Below, piece after piece: positions 8,779 through 16,053 of a DNA stretch of 64,000 nt. Under the pieces are notes generated by a model. It was not told the DNA's origin, ran no database searches, and saw only the letters and a program-made list of their open reading frames with translations. Source of the DNA: VFMC01 sp046331225 (lineage in GTDB: Bacteria; Actinomycetota; Acidimicrobiia; Acidimicrobiales; Ilumatobacteraceae); NCBI GenBank assembly GCA_046331225.1, contig JAXLRF010000008.1, positions 186,001 through 250,000 of the forward strand. Direction: 5' to 3'. Numbering within the stretch: the first letter of the stretch is position 1; the number at the start of each line of letters is the position of its first letter. The translations under genes and the position numbers were made by a program.

Positions 8779-9135
8779 TCAGGCGGCGCGTTGTTGGCGG
8801 GCGGCGCGCAGGCGGGCGGCGCGACGCTCGACCTGGCGGTCGGCGCCGGCGGCCTTGAGCCGCAGCAGCGCCCAGGCCTCGTCGACCGTGGGAGCACTCG
8901 CCTGCACGGCGCCCGCTCGGGCCGAGGCGGCACGATCACAGCGCTCGGCCTCGGCGAGCCACACGGGGGTGACCGAGAGCAGGGTGCCGTCCCACGCGCG
9001 CACATGGTTCTCGCGGTAGCTGAGGAAGGTGCGCCAGCCGGCACGCTCGAGCGCACGGCGGTGCGGTTCGTCGAGCACCTCGCCGTGGCGGCGGATGCGG
9101 GGGCTACGGGTCGAGCTGGGGAGGATCATCGACAT
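8779..9135 (-). CDS. Hypothetical protein, Arg/Ala-rich helical tail
   Basis: 118 residues. The first half contains EPHRRALERAGWRTFLSYRENHVR and a segment on ...DGTLLSVTPVWLAEAERC, suggesting a small alpha/beta fold; the second half is predicted helical, rich in Arg and Ala. There is no signal peptide. Two ATG codons (9135 and 9129) are possible. A repeat copy ends 8-20 nt from its stop. I do not recognise a family; coding potential is supported by codon bias (GC-rich third positions) and by the absence of a competing frame of equal quality. Confidence 0.65.
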   Translation of the reverse strand: MSMILPSSTRSPRIRRHGEVLDEPHRRALERAGWRTFLSYRENHVRAWDGTLLSVTPVWLAEAERCDRAASARAGAVQASAPTVDEAWALLRLKAAGADRQVERRAARLRAARQQRAA

Positions 9136-9293
9136 ACCGACACGATGACAGAGGGGTGTTGTGGAACGTCAGTGCCGACAAGGTGTGGCGAACATGTGCA
9201 CAAGCGGTCGCGACTGGTGGGCAACCCTGTGCGCAACGTGATTCGGCGTCCGATCGGCGGCCACCCGGTGGACAACTCCGATCGGCCGGCGCC

Positions 9294-9668
9294 TCAGGGG
9301 CGGGCCGTCTGCTGGTACAGCACGAGCCGCCAGCGGCCGTCGACGTGTCGATACACGCTCGCCATCGCCCCCACGAACGGCGCAGCGCCGTCGCGGCGGC
9401 CCGACCCGATGTAGACCAGGGCGGCGACGTCCGGATCGACGTGCACCAGTCGGGGCGCATCGATCGAGTGGTCGGCCCACGTCGGCGCGCCGTCGAGAGC
9501 CTGCACCACCTGGTCGCGGGTCATCACCTCGCCGTTGGCGAGCACCATGAGTGCGTCGTCGGTCATCAGGTCGCCGTAGAACGTCGAGGCCGTCCCGTCG
9601 CACAGCGAGCGCCAGCCCGCGTGCTCGATCGACAGCAGGTGCATCATCAACTCGTCGAGTCCAGCCAT
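9294..9668 (-). CDS. SnoaL/DUF4440-like small protein (NTF2-like fold)
   Basis: 124 residues. The pattern ...EHAGWRSLCDG..., GDLMTDDALMVLANGEVMTRDQVVQAL, then alternating beta strands ending in SVYRHVDGRWRLVLYQQT, is typical of the NTF2-like DUF4440/SnoaL_3 group, which form cone-shaped pockets and act as small hydrolases, isomerases or binding proteins. No specific catalytic set can be assigned. It is cytosolic with no signal. It is followed after 60 nt by the SDR gene on the same strand, so the two could be co-transcribed from further upstream genes' orientation (SDR is upstream-independent). Function unknown. Confidence 0.8.
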   Translation of the reverse strand: MAGLDELMMHLLSIEHAGWRSLCDGTASTFYGDLMTDDALMVLANGEVMTRDQVVQALDGAPTWADHSIDAPRLVHVDPDVAALVYIGSGRRDGAAPFVGAMASVYRHVDGRWRLVLYQQTARP

Positions 9669-9728
9669 GACGGACCAGTACCCGTTCGGCGGGCGCGATC
9701 TGCAGCCTCGGGCCCGACGCCCGATGTG

Positions 9729-10646
9729 TCAGCCCTCGGGCAGCGGGTAGTGCAGGCCGGGGATGCCGGGTGCGAGCGCTTGGTACCACTCGGGCCGCGG
9801 GACGATGCCCGGGTAGCCGGCGCCGACTCGGGGCGTCGTGCCGGCATTCCACTCGTGGTGGATCGGCGGGATCTGGTACGTGCCGTTCGAGGCATTGGTG
9901 CCGCCGTCGACGAGCAGGTCGTGGCCCGTGATGTAGCTCGCGTGGTCCGAGCACAGGAACATCACCGGGCCCACCACCTCCTCGAGCTCACCCACACGGC
10001 GCATCGGCGTACGGCTCGCGATCCACTTGTCCATACCGAGTCCCTCGAGCGCGGGCCGCACCATGTCGGTGATGATGAACCCGGGCGACACCGAGTTGAC
10101 CCGCACGCCGCGGTCGGCCCATTCGCACCCGAGCTGCTGGGTGATCGTGCGCACGGCGCCCTTGGCGGCGCTGTAGGCGATGACGTTCACCTCGTTCGAA
10201 CCCGACCCCATGATCGAGGCGATGTTGACGATCGAGCCGCCGCCGGTCTCGAGCATGTGGCGGCCGACCTCGCGCAGGTAGAAGAACACACCGTTCAGGT
10301 CGACCGACAGGATCCGGTTCCACGTCTCGGTGTCGAACTGCTCGGGCGCCAGGCCGCGCAGGTCGCTGATGCCGGCGTTGTTGATCAGGCTGTCGATCTT
10401 GCCGTGTGCCTCGACCGCGGTCGCGACGACGCGACGCACGTCGGCCTCGTCCGACACGTCGCCCGCCACGACGGTGACCTTCGGCGAGCCGAGCTCGCGG
10501 CACGCGGCCGCCACCGTCTCGAGCAGCTCGGTCGAACGCGCGGTGAGCACCAGTGACGCTCCCGCCGCGGCGAACCCGTGGGCGAAGCCCTCGCCCAGTC
10601 CGTACGACGCGCCGGTGATGAGCACCGTCTTGCCGGTGAAGTCCAT
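9729..10646 (-). CDS. SDR family oxidoreductase
   Basis: 305 residues. The classical SDR features are present: cofactor loop TGASYGLGEG (about 10-20), NNAGIS (about 87), catalytic Ser in the SIMGSG strand region and YSAAK (about 153). The Arg-rich start of beta2 (LTARSTE) favours NADP(H) over NAD(H), an inference. The C-terminal 50 residues beyond the usual 250, rich in Pro, Gly and aromatic residues, form an extension found in some SDRs acting on sterol- or terpenoid-like substrates; the substrate is not inferable. ATG start with a purine-rich GAGGGGG SD upstream. The neighbour downstream is the DUF4440 gene. Confidence 0.92.
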   Translation of the reverse strand: MDFTGKTVLITGASYGLGEGFAHGFAAAGASLVLTARSTELLETVAAACRELGSPKVTVVAGDVSDEADVRRVVATAVEAHGKIDSLINNAGISDLRGLAPEQFDTETWNRILSVDLNGVFFYLREVGRHMLETGGGSIVNIASIMGSGSNEVNVIAYSAAKGAVRTITQQLGCEWADRGVRVNSVSPGFIITDMVRPALEGLGMDKWIASRTPMRRVGELEEVVGPVMFLCSDHASYITGHDLLVDGGTNASNGTYQIPPIHHEWNAGTTPRVGAGYPGIVPRPEWYQALAPGIPGLHYPLPEG

Positions 10647-10739
10647 GCAGGCCCCCTCGTGTGATTCGCGTCCCCCGACGCGTGCACCCGACCCCCGTGC
10701 GGGTGCGGGTGGCAGTCCACCACATCCGGAGGACCGGTG

Positions 10740-10760
10740 CGCGCCCGGAACGAGGGCGCG
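10740..10760 (-). terminator. Candidate hairpin after the response regulator
   Basis: CGCGCCC (10740-10746) pairs with GGGCGCG (10754-10760) across a 7-nt loop, just past the response-regulator stop at 10785 on the minus strand. No T tract. Confidence 0.4.
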
Positions 10761-10784
10761 GGCGGCACCAGTGCCCGCTGAGCG

Positions 10785-11420
10785 TCAGTTGAGCTTGACG
10801 ATGCCCATCTTCACGGCCATGAGCACGGCCTGGGTGCGGTCGCGTGCCTGGAGCTTCTCGTAGATGCTCGCCAGGTGGTTCTTGACCGTCTTCTGGCTGA
10901 TGTACATCTTCTCGGCGACCTCGCTGGTGGCGAGCCCGTCGGCGATGTGCTGCAGCAGCTCCTCCTCTCGGGGCGAGAGCAGCGACACCGGACCGTCGTC
11001 CTTCTTGGCCTCCTGCAGCATCACCTCGGCCAGACGCGGTGACAGGATCCGGTCGCCGTTGACGGCGAGCTTGATCGCCATCACGACCTCCTTCACCGTC
11101 GAGTCCTTGGTCATGTAGCCGACGGCGCCGGCCTTCATCGCCCGCTCGATCACGTCGCGGTCGATGTGCATGGTGAGGATCACCACGCGCTGACGGGCGT
11201 CGGCCTGCATCAGTCGGCGGGTGGCCTCGATGCCGTCGGTCTGGGGCATCGAGACGTCCATCAGGATCACGCTCGGCTTCACGTCGAGCGCCATCTTGAT
11301 CGCCTCTTCGCCGTTCGACGCCTCGGCCACCACGGGGATGCCCTCGGTCTCGAGCGATCGGCGCAGGCCCTGGCGGAGCATCGTGTGGTCGTCGACGAGC
11401 ATCACCGACGGCGGCTTCAC
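10785..11420 (-). CDS. NarL/FixJ-type response regulator
   Basis: 211 residues: receiver domain (5-120) with D10/D11, phosphoacceptor D55 in VILMDVSMP, T83 and K105 (YMTKDS), then a LuxR-type helix-turn-helix (about 148-205; LSPREEELLQHIADGLATSEVAEKM, VKNHLASIYEKLQ). It binds DNA as a phosphorylated dimer. The first codons overlap the end of the histidine kinase gene by 4 nt, so the kinase and regulator are translated as a coupled pair. Target genes are not evident; the signal is unknown. Confidence 0.95.
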   Translation of the reverse strand: MKPPSVMLVDDHTMLRQGLRRSLETEGIPVVAEASNGEEAIKMALDVKPSVILMDVSMPQTDGIEATRRLMQADARQRVVILTMHIDRDVIERAMKAGAVGYMTKDSTVKEVVMAIKLAVNGDRILSPRLAEVMLQEAKKDDGPVSLLSPREEELLQHIADGLATSEVAEKMYISQKTVKNHLASIYEKLQARDRTQAVLMAVKMGIVKLN

Positions 11421-13210
11421 GACTTCACCTCGCCCGGTTCGAGCTCGACCGTGATGGTCGTGCCCCCGCCTGGTGTGGGCTCGACGCGCAACGACGCGCC
11501 GATGCCGTGGGTCCGTTCACGCATGCCGACCATGCCGTATCTATCGGCACGTCGGGGCCCGTTGTTGAGACCGATTCCATTGTCCCTGACCTGCAGGAAC
11601 ACGCGATCGGGACGCGAAACGTAGGTGACCTCGAGCGTGGTGGCCTGGGCGTGGCGTTCGACGTTGGTGATCGCCTCGAGTGCGATCTGCCAGAGCTCGC
11701 GCTCCACCTGCCGGGGCGGGCGCTGCGGGGCGTCGACATGGGCGGTGGTCTCGAGCTGCCGGCGGTCGTGCACCCGGGCCAGATGGGTCTGCAGGGTGGC
11801 GGGCAGGTCCTTGTCGTCGGTGACGTCGGTGCGCAGGTCGTGCAGGGTCTCGCGGATGTCGTTGACGACCGCGGTGAGGTGCTGGCGCAGTTCGACGAGC
11901 ACCTCGTCGACCTGGTCGCCGCGGCTCGCGAGCTCCTGCGCCCGGTCGACCTCGAAGCCGAGGAACGCGAGCGACGATCCCACCTGGTCGTGCAGGTCGC
12001 GGGCGATGCGGCGACGCTCCTCGGTGACGGTGGCCGACCGGATACGCCGGAACAGCCGGCTGTTGTCGATCGCGATGCCGAACGGCTCGGCCAGGCCGTG
12101 CACGATCTCGGTGTGCTGCTGGGTGTGGCCGTCGGTGCGGTTCATCTCGACGGCGAGCAGGCCGACCATCGTGCCCCGGGCTCGCAGCGCGGCGTACAGG
12201 CCCGACCGGGCGTCGGGCGACAGACCGGTACCGGGTTGCAGGTCGCTGATGCGCACGGTGCGCGGGGCGTCGATCGCGGCGCGCACCATCGGTGGCGTGG
12301 CCGACAGCACGATCTGTGCGCGCGCGGCGGCGCCCGAGTTGCGGAACAGGTCGAGGCGTCCGTCGGTCTCGTCGAACAGGTACAGCGACAGCGAGTCGCT
12401 CGGCACGAGCGACGTCACCCGCGACAAGGTCGAGTCGATCACGTCGTCGAGGTCGAGCGAGGCAGGCATGCTCTGGGCCACGCGCTGCAGGGCGAACAAC
12501 AGCGAGTTGGCCTCCGACAGCCGGTTGACGCGTTGGAGCGCCGCTTCCTTCTGTCGCGCCGCCTCGGCGGCGGCCCGCTGCGACAGGCCGGTGGTGAACG
12601 CGACCACGCCGAGCAGCCCGATCCACATCGCCGCGTCGCGCAGGCCGTGCTCGAAGCCTGCCTCGTTCACGTACTGCACGGTCACCACCACGGCCGAGGC
12701 GGTGATCAGCTGTGCGGCGAAGGCGCTGCCGGCGGCCAGACCGGCGACCATCACCGTGGGGATGAAGCACAGCGCGATCGGCGATCCCCACGCGCCGGTG
12801 AGCATCACGAGGCCGGTGTGGATCGCATGTTCGATCACGATGCGCAGACGTACCCGATGGTCGTCGCGGTGGGGGATCGGGCGGACGATGAGGGCGGCCG
12901 CGTAGACGGTGGCGATCACCAGTCCGCCCCACAGCTGCCAGTGGTGCCAGGCGAGGTCTTCGCGGGCCTGGACGATCGCGCCCGCGATCGCCAGCACGCG
13001 GAACGGCCACATCGGCGCAGACACGGGCACGGGGCCGGCGTCGATGCCGTCGGGCTGACGTGCGTCGGGGCTGCCTGCGGGCGGGACGGCACGTCGGCCG
13101 GGTCGGCGGCGTTCGACGAGGGGCCACGTCACGTCGGTGGGGGCCGGCCGGTCGATCGGCTCGGGGGTGTCGGCGGCGTCCACGGGATGCAGATCGTCCG
13201 GGCCGCTCAC
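11417..13210 (-). CDS. Membrane sensor histidine kinase, GAF + HisKA_3
   Basis: 597 residues. After a Pro-rich cytosolic N-terminus (1-70), several hydrophobic segments (about 72-225) form a membrane sensor region; then a GAF domain (about 240-390), a HisKA_3 dimerisation helix with ERRRIARDLHDQVG (phospho-His H407), and an HATPase domain (ALEAITNVERHA, VRDNGIGL, GGGTTITVEL). This is the NarX/DesK class that partners LuxR-type regulators; the partner is the overlapping gene. The GTG start is supported by a TACTAT -10 element 8 nt upstream (13219-13224), implying a leaderless transcript. Start is only 20 bp from the divergent coaE start. Confidence 0.93.
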   Translation of the reverse strand: MSGPDDLHPVDAADTPEPIDRPAPTDVTWPLVERRRPGRRAVPPAGSPDARQPDGIDAGPVPVSAPMWPFRVLAIAGAIVQAREDLAWHHWQLWGGLVIATVYAAALIVRPIPHRDDHRVRLRIVIEHAIHTGLVMLTGAWGSPIALCFIPTVMVAGLAAGSAFAAQLITASAVVVTVQYVNEAGFEHGLRDAAMWIGLLGVVAFTTGLSQRAAAEAARQKEAALQRVNRLSEANSLLFALQRVAQSMPASLDLDDVIDSTLSRVTSLVPSDSLSLYLFDETDGRLDLFRNSGAAARAQIVLSATPPMVRAAIDAPRTVRISDLQPGTGLSPDARSGLYAALRARGTMVGLLAVEMNRTDGHTQQHTEIVHGLAEPFGIAIDNSRLFRRIRSATVTEERRRIARDLHDQVGSSLAFLGFEVDRAQELASRGDQVDEVLVELRQHLTAVVNDIRETLHDLRTDVTDDKDLPATLQTHLARVHDRRQLETTAHVDAPQRPPRQVERELWQIALEAITNVERHAQATTLEVTYVSRPDRVFLQVRDNGIGLNNGPRRADRYGMVGMRERTHGIGASLRVEPTPGGGTTITVELEPGEVKS

Positions 13211-13217
13211 CGGCGTG

Positions 13218-13224
13218 CATAGTA
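13218..13224. promoter_or_regulatory. Overlapping divergent -10 elements between kinase gene and coaE
   Basis: On the minus strand, TACTAT (13219-13224) lies 8 nt before the kinase GTG at 13210. On the plus strand, CATAGT (13218-13223) lies 7 nt before the coaE GTG at 13231. The same bases can thus serve two divergent leaderless promoters. Confidence 0.55.
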
Positions 13225-13230
13225 GTGAGC

Positions 13231-13887
13231 GTGATCCTCGTGGGACTGACAGGTGGCATCGGCTCGGGCAAGTCGACGGTGAGCTCGATGCTCGCCGAGC
13301 GGGGCGCCGTGATCGTCGACGCCGACCAGGTGGTGCGCGACGTGCAGCAGCCGGGTTCGCCGGTGCTCGCCGAGATGGCGGAGCGGTTCGGCTCGCAGGT
13401 GATCGCCGAGGACGGCAGCCTCGACCGTGCCGCGGTGGCGGCGGTGGTGTTCAGCGATCCCGAGGCGCTGAAGGACCTGAACAAGATCGTGCACCCCGCC
13501 GTGGGCCGCGAGATGAACCGTCGGGTGCTGGCCGAACGAGACACCGATCACGTGGTGGTGATGGACATCCCGCTGCTCACCGAGAACCCGCGCGAGGGGC
13601 TGCAGGCGGTGATCGTGATCGACGTCGATCCCGAGGTGCAGGTGCGACGTCTGGTGCAGGGTCGCGGGTTCGACGAGGCCGACGCCCGGGCGCGCATCGC
13701 CAAGCAGGCGAGCCGCGAGCAGCGGCTGGCCACCGCCACGCACGTCATCGACAACAGCGGTTCGCCGGCCGATCTGGTGCCGCAGGTCGATGCGCTGTAC
13801 GCCGCGTTGACGGCGTTGCCGCAGTTGCCGGCCGATTGGGAGATGCCGGCGCCGAAGCCCAAGGACGAGGCCGCGCCCGAGGGCTGA
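13231..13887 (+). CDS. coaE: Dephospho-CoA kinase
   Basis: Last step of coenzyme A synthesis: ATP-dependent 3'-phosphorylation of dephospho-CoA. 218 residues with P-loop GLTGGIGSGKST (4-15), the CoA-site DADQVVRDVQQPGS, HPAVGREM and DIPLLTE segments, and the lid Arg region around RLVQGRGFDEADARARIAKQ. The C-terminal GrpB-like domain found in mycobacterial CoaE is absent; there is only a short charged tail. Start: GTG at 13231 (ILVGLTGG) fits the family and a leaderless -10; GTG at 13225 is possible. Divergent from the sensor kinase. Confidence 0.93.
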   Translation: MILVGLTGGIGSGKSTVSSMLAERGAVIVDADQVVRDVQQPGSPVLAEMAERFGSQVIAEDGSLDRAAVAAVVFSDPEALKDLNKIVHPAVGREMNRRVLAERDTDHVVVMDIPLLTENPREGLQAVIVIDVDPEVQVRRLVQGRGFDEADARARIAKQASREQRLATATHVIDNSGSPADLVPQVDALYAALTALPQLPADWEMPAPKPKDEAAPEG

Positions 13888-13971
13888 GCGTTCTCGTCGA
13901 ACTCTCACGCGTCGGGGGTCGATCTCACACCAGCACGGTCGACGATGACGGTGTCCCTTCAGGAGGCCGCC

Positions 13972-14892
13972 ATGCTCGACACCCCCGTCACCCCCGAGAT
14001 CCCCGTCCGCCCGATCGACCCGCTCGACGCGCTCGACAAGGTCAGCCCGTGGCCACCGCCTCCCGTGCAGCGCCGTCGCCGTCGCGGCCTCGGTGCGCTG
14101 CTCGCGCTCGTCATGGGCACCTCGGCCGCCGCGGGCGGAGCAGCCGGCTGGCTGGCCGCCACGGCCGGGCACGACGACATCGAGACCAGCGCGGCGACGG
14201 CCTGCACCACCGCGGTCGCCACCTCGCTCGACTCGAGCCGACTGGCCGACGACGGCATGGACGTCGCCGCCGTGCTGGCGAGCGCCGAGGCGTCGATCGT
14301 CGAGATCAACACGACCGTCAGCTACCGGCAGGGCCCGTTCCAGATGCAGGGCGAGGCGGCGGGCACGGGCATGGTGCTCACCGCCGACGGGCTCGCGCTC
14401 ACCAATGCCCACGTCGTCGCCGACGCGACGTCGATCACGGTGAAGCTGAGCGACGGCACCAGCTACGACGCCACCGTCGTGCACGCCGACACGACCGACG
14501 ACGTGGCCGTCATCCAGCTCGACGGTGCCAGCGGTCTGACGCCGGCGACGTTCGGCTCGTCGGCCGACGTGGTCGTGGGCGACGACGTCGTGGTGATCGG
14601 CAACGCCCTCGACCTCGGCGACACGATGAGCGTGTCGCGGGGCATCGTGTCGGCGCTCGACCGCACCATCACCACGAGCGAGGGCACGCTGACCGGCCTG
14701 ATCCAGACCGATGCGGCGATCAGCTCGGGCGACTCGGGCGGAGCGATGCTCGACGCGAGCGGCCGGGTGATCGGCATGAACTCGGCCGGCGCCACCGACT
14801 CGAGCGGCGTGACCGTCGAGAACATCGGCTTCGCGATCCCGATCGATGCCGCCCTGTCGATCGTCGCCGACTGGGGCATCTCGGTCGGATGA
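13972..14892 (+). CDS. Membrane-anchored trypsin-like serine protease (S1C)
   Basis: 306 residues from the chosen ATG. A cytosolic stretch with Arg cluster RRRRR precedes one membrane segment (about 43-63, GALLALVMGTSAAAGGAAGWLA), so the protease faces outside. The triad is visible: His in LTNAHVV, Asp in TTDDVAVIQL and Ser in SSGDSGGAM. There is no PDZ domain, unlike DegP/HtrA. An oxyanion-loop GDSGG is intact, so activity is expected. Start: an AGGAGG SD at 13961-13966 sits 5 nt before ATG 13972; the earlier in-frame ATG at 13945 lacks one. It follows coaE by 84 nt and ends at a strong bidirectional hairpin. Confidence 0.88.
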   Translation: MLDTPVTPEIPVRPIDPLDALDKVSPWPPPPVQRRRRRGLGALLALVMGTSAAAGGAAGWLAATAGHDDIETSAATACTTAVATSLDSSRLADDGMDVAAVLASAEASIVEINTTVSYRQGPFQMQGEAAGTGMVLTADGLALTNAHVVADATSITVKLSDGTSYDATVVHADTTDDVAVIQLDGASGLTPATFGSSADVVVGDDVVVIGNALDLGDTMSVSRGIVSALDRTITTSEGTLTGLIQTDAAISSGDSGGAMLDASGRVIGMNSAGATDSSGVTVENIGFAIPIDAALSIVADWGISVG

Positions 14893-14898
14893 GACCTT

Positions 14899-14935
14899 CG
14901 CGGGTGGGGTGCGATGTGAGGCGCCCCCACCCGCG
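14899..14935. terminator. Bidirectional terminator hairpin
   Basis: CGCGGGTGGGG (14899-14909) pairs perfectly with CCCCACCCGCG (14925-14935), an 11-bp stem between the convergent protease and GNAT genes. No T tract. Confidence 0.7.
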
Positions 14936-14958
14936 ATGCCTCGACCGGCGCGGTGCCG

Positions 14959-15990
14959 TCAGAGGGCGAGGCGGGCGACGATCTCGGTGCCGTCGAGCTC
15001 GCCGGTGGGCACGAAACCGATGCCCTCGTAGAACCGGCGCGGGCCGCCCGGGCCGTCGACCCAGCTGACCATCAGCGCCTCGTCGCCCCGGTCGCGGAAG
15101 TACCGGGCCAGCTCGTCGATCACGCGGCGGCCGATGCCGCGGCGCTGGTGGCGCCGGTCGACGAGGAATCGCCACAGGTACGGGTGTGGTTCGACCTCGC
15201 TGAGGTCGCTCACCATCACGAACCCGACGATGTCGCCATCGGCTTCGATCGCCCGGTACCACGGCACGGCGAGGTGGCCCGGCATCACCTCGGGCGGCAC
15301 GAGCGCTTGCGCCAGGTTGTGCTCCATGGGGGCCACGAACTTCCGTTGGAAGCGGTGGGTCTCGAGCGCACCGACGGCACGCAGGTTGTGGTGCGTCACC
15401 TCGACCAGACGCACGTCGGTGACCGTGGTGGGCCGCGCGAGCCAGGCGGTCCGGTCGTCGCGCAGCAACCCGAAGCGCATGTCGTCGAGCCATTCGCCGC
15501 GGATCGGTTCGGCCTGGCGCGCCAACCCCTCGAACCGGAAGCCGAGCAGTTCGAGCAGGCGCATCGACGCGTGGTTCTCGGGATCGAGTGTCGCCACGAT
15601 GCGGTGCACCGGCGTGTGCGCGAACACGGCGTCGACCATCGCCGACGCGGCCTCGATGGCGAAGCCCTGCCCCTGATGACGGGTCGCGAACGTGTAGCCG
15701 AGGAACGCCACGGCGCCGCCGGGGTGTTCGTCGCCGATGCCCACGAACACGTCGCCGACGACGACACCCTCGTGCTCGACGACGACGTTCACCGACCGTC
15801 CCACCCGTGGGCCGGTGAGGTCGGCGACGCGCTGGATGCCCTCGAGCGCGTCGGAGCGCGTGTAGGGGAGGGGCCAGTCCTGGTAGCGAGCGACCTCCGG
15901 GTCGTCGCGGTACGCGGCGATGATCGGTGCGTCGGCCTCGGTCGGCATGCGCAGCACGAGCCGCTCGGTGTGCATCGGCAGGGTGATCAC
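14959..15990 (-). CDS. Double-GNAT acetyltransferase
   Basis: 343 residues with two GNAT folds in tandem. The first (about 5-165) resembles the RimJ/RimL group: TERLVLRMPTEADA, GYTFATRHQGQGFAIEA, RIVATLDPENHASMRLLELLGF. The second (about 180-343) has RFLVDRRHQRRGIGRRVIDELARYF and WVDGPGGPRRFYEGIGFV. Both acetyl-CoA loops (Q/R-x-x-G-x-G/A) are recognisable, so both halves may bind acetyl-CoA. Substrate unknown. GTG start at 15990 is preceded 6 nt upstream by a CAGGAT -10-like element on the minus strand, so a leaderless start is plausible. Divergent from uvrB. Confidence 0.85.
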   Translation of the reverse strand: MITLPMHTERLVLRMPTEADAPIIAAYRDDPEVARYQDWPLPYTRSDALEGIQRVADLTGPRVGRSVNVVVEHEGVVVGDVFVGIGDEHPGGAVAFLGYTFATRHQGQGFAIEAASAMVDAVFAHTPVHRIVATLDPENHASMRLLELLGFRFEGLARQAEPIRGEWLDDMRFGLLRDDRTAWLARPTTVTDVRLVEVTHHNLRAVGALETHRFQRKFVAPMEHNLAQALVPPEVMPGHLAVPWYRAIEADGDIVGFVMVSDLSEVEPHPYLWRFLVDRRHQRRGIGRRVIDELARYFRDRGDEALMVSWVDGPGGPRRFYEGIGFVPTGELDGTEIVARLAL

Positions 15991-16008
15991 CGGGCCATCC
16001 TGGCAGGT

Positions 16009-16022
16009 CGAACGTGCGTTCT
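16009..16022 (+). promoter_or_regulatory. LexA (SOS) box upstream of uvrB
   Basis: CGAACGTGCGTTCT matches the actinobacterial/firmicute SOS consensus CGAAC-N4-GTTCG with one end mismatch. It overlaps the -35 region of the uvrB promoter. Confidence 0.8.
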
Positions 16023-16041
16023 GCCGCTCGTTTTCGTCCGA

Positions 16042-16047
16042 TAGGAT
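16042..16047 (+). promoter_or_regulatory. -10 element TAGGAT of uvrB
   Basis: TAGGAT lies 6 nt before the ATG at 16054. A TTCTGC hexamer 17 nt upstream (16019-16024) is a possible -35 and is covered by the LexA box. The mRNA should be leaderless. Confidence 0.65.
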
Positions 16048-16053
16048 CGAGCC

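Noticed and set aside
9136..9293. A replication origin in the gap with TGTGGAAC-like and TGTGCACA words
   Set aside because: No cluster of DnaA boxes (TTATCCACA) and no dnaA, dnaN or parAB nearby.
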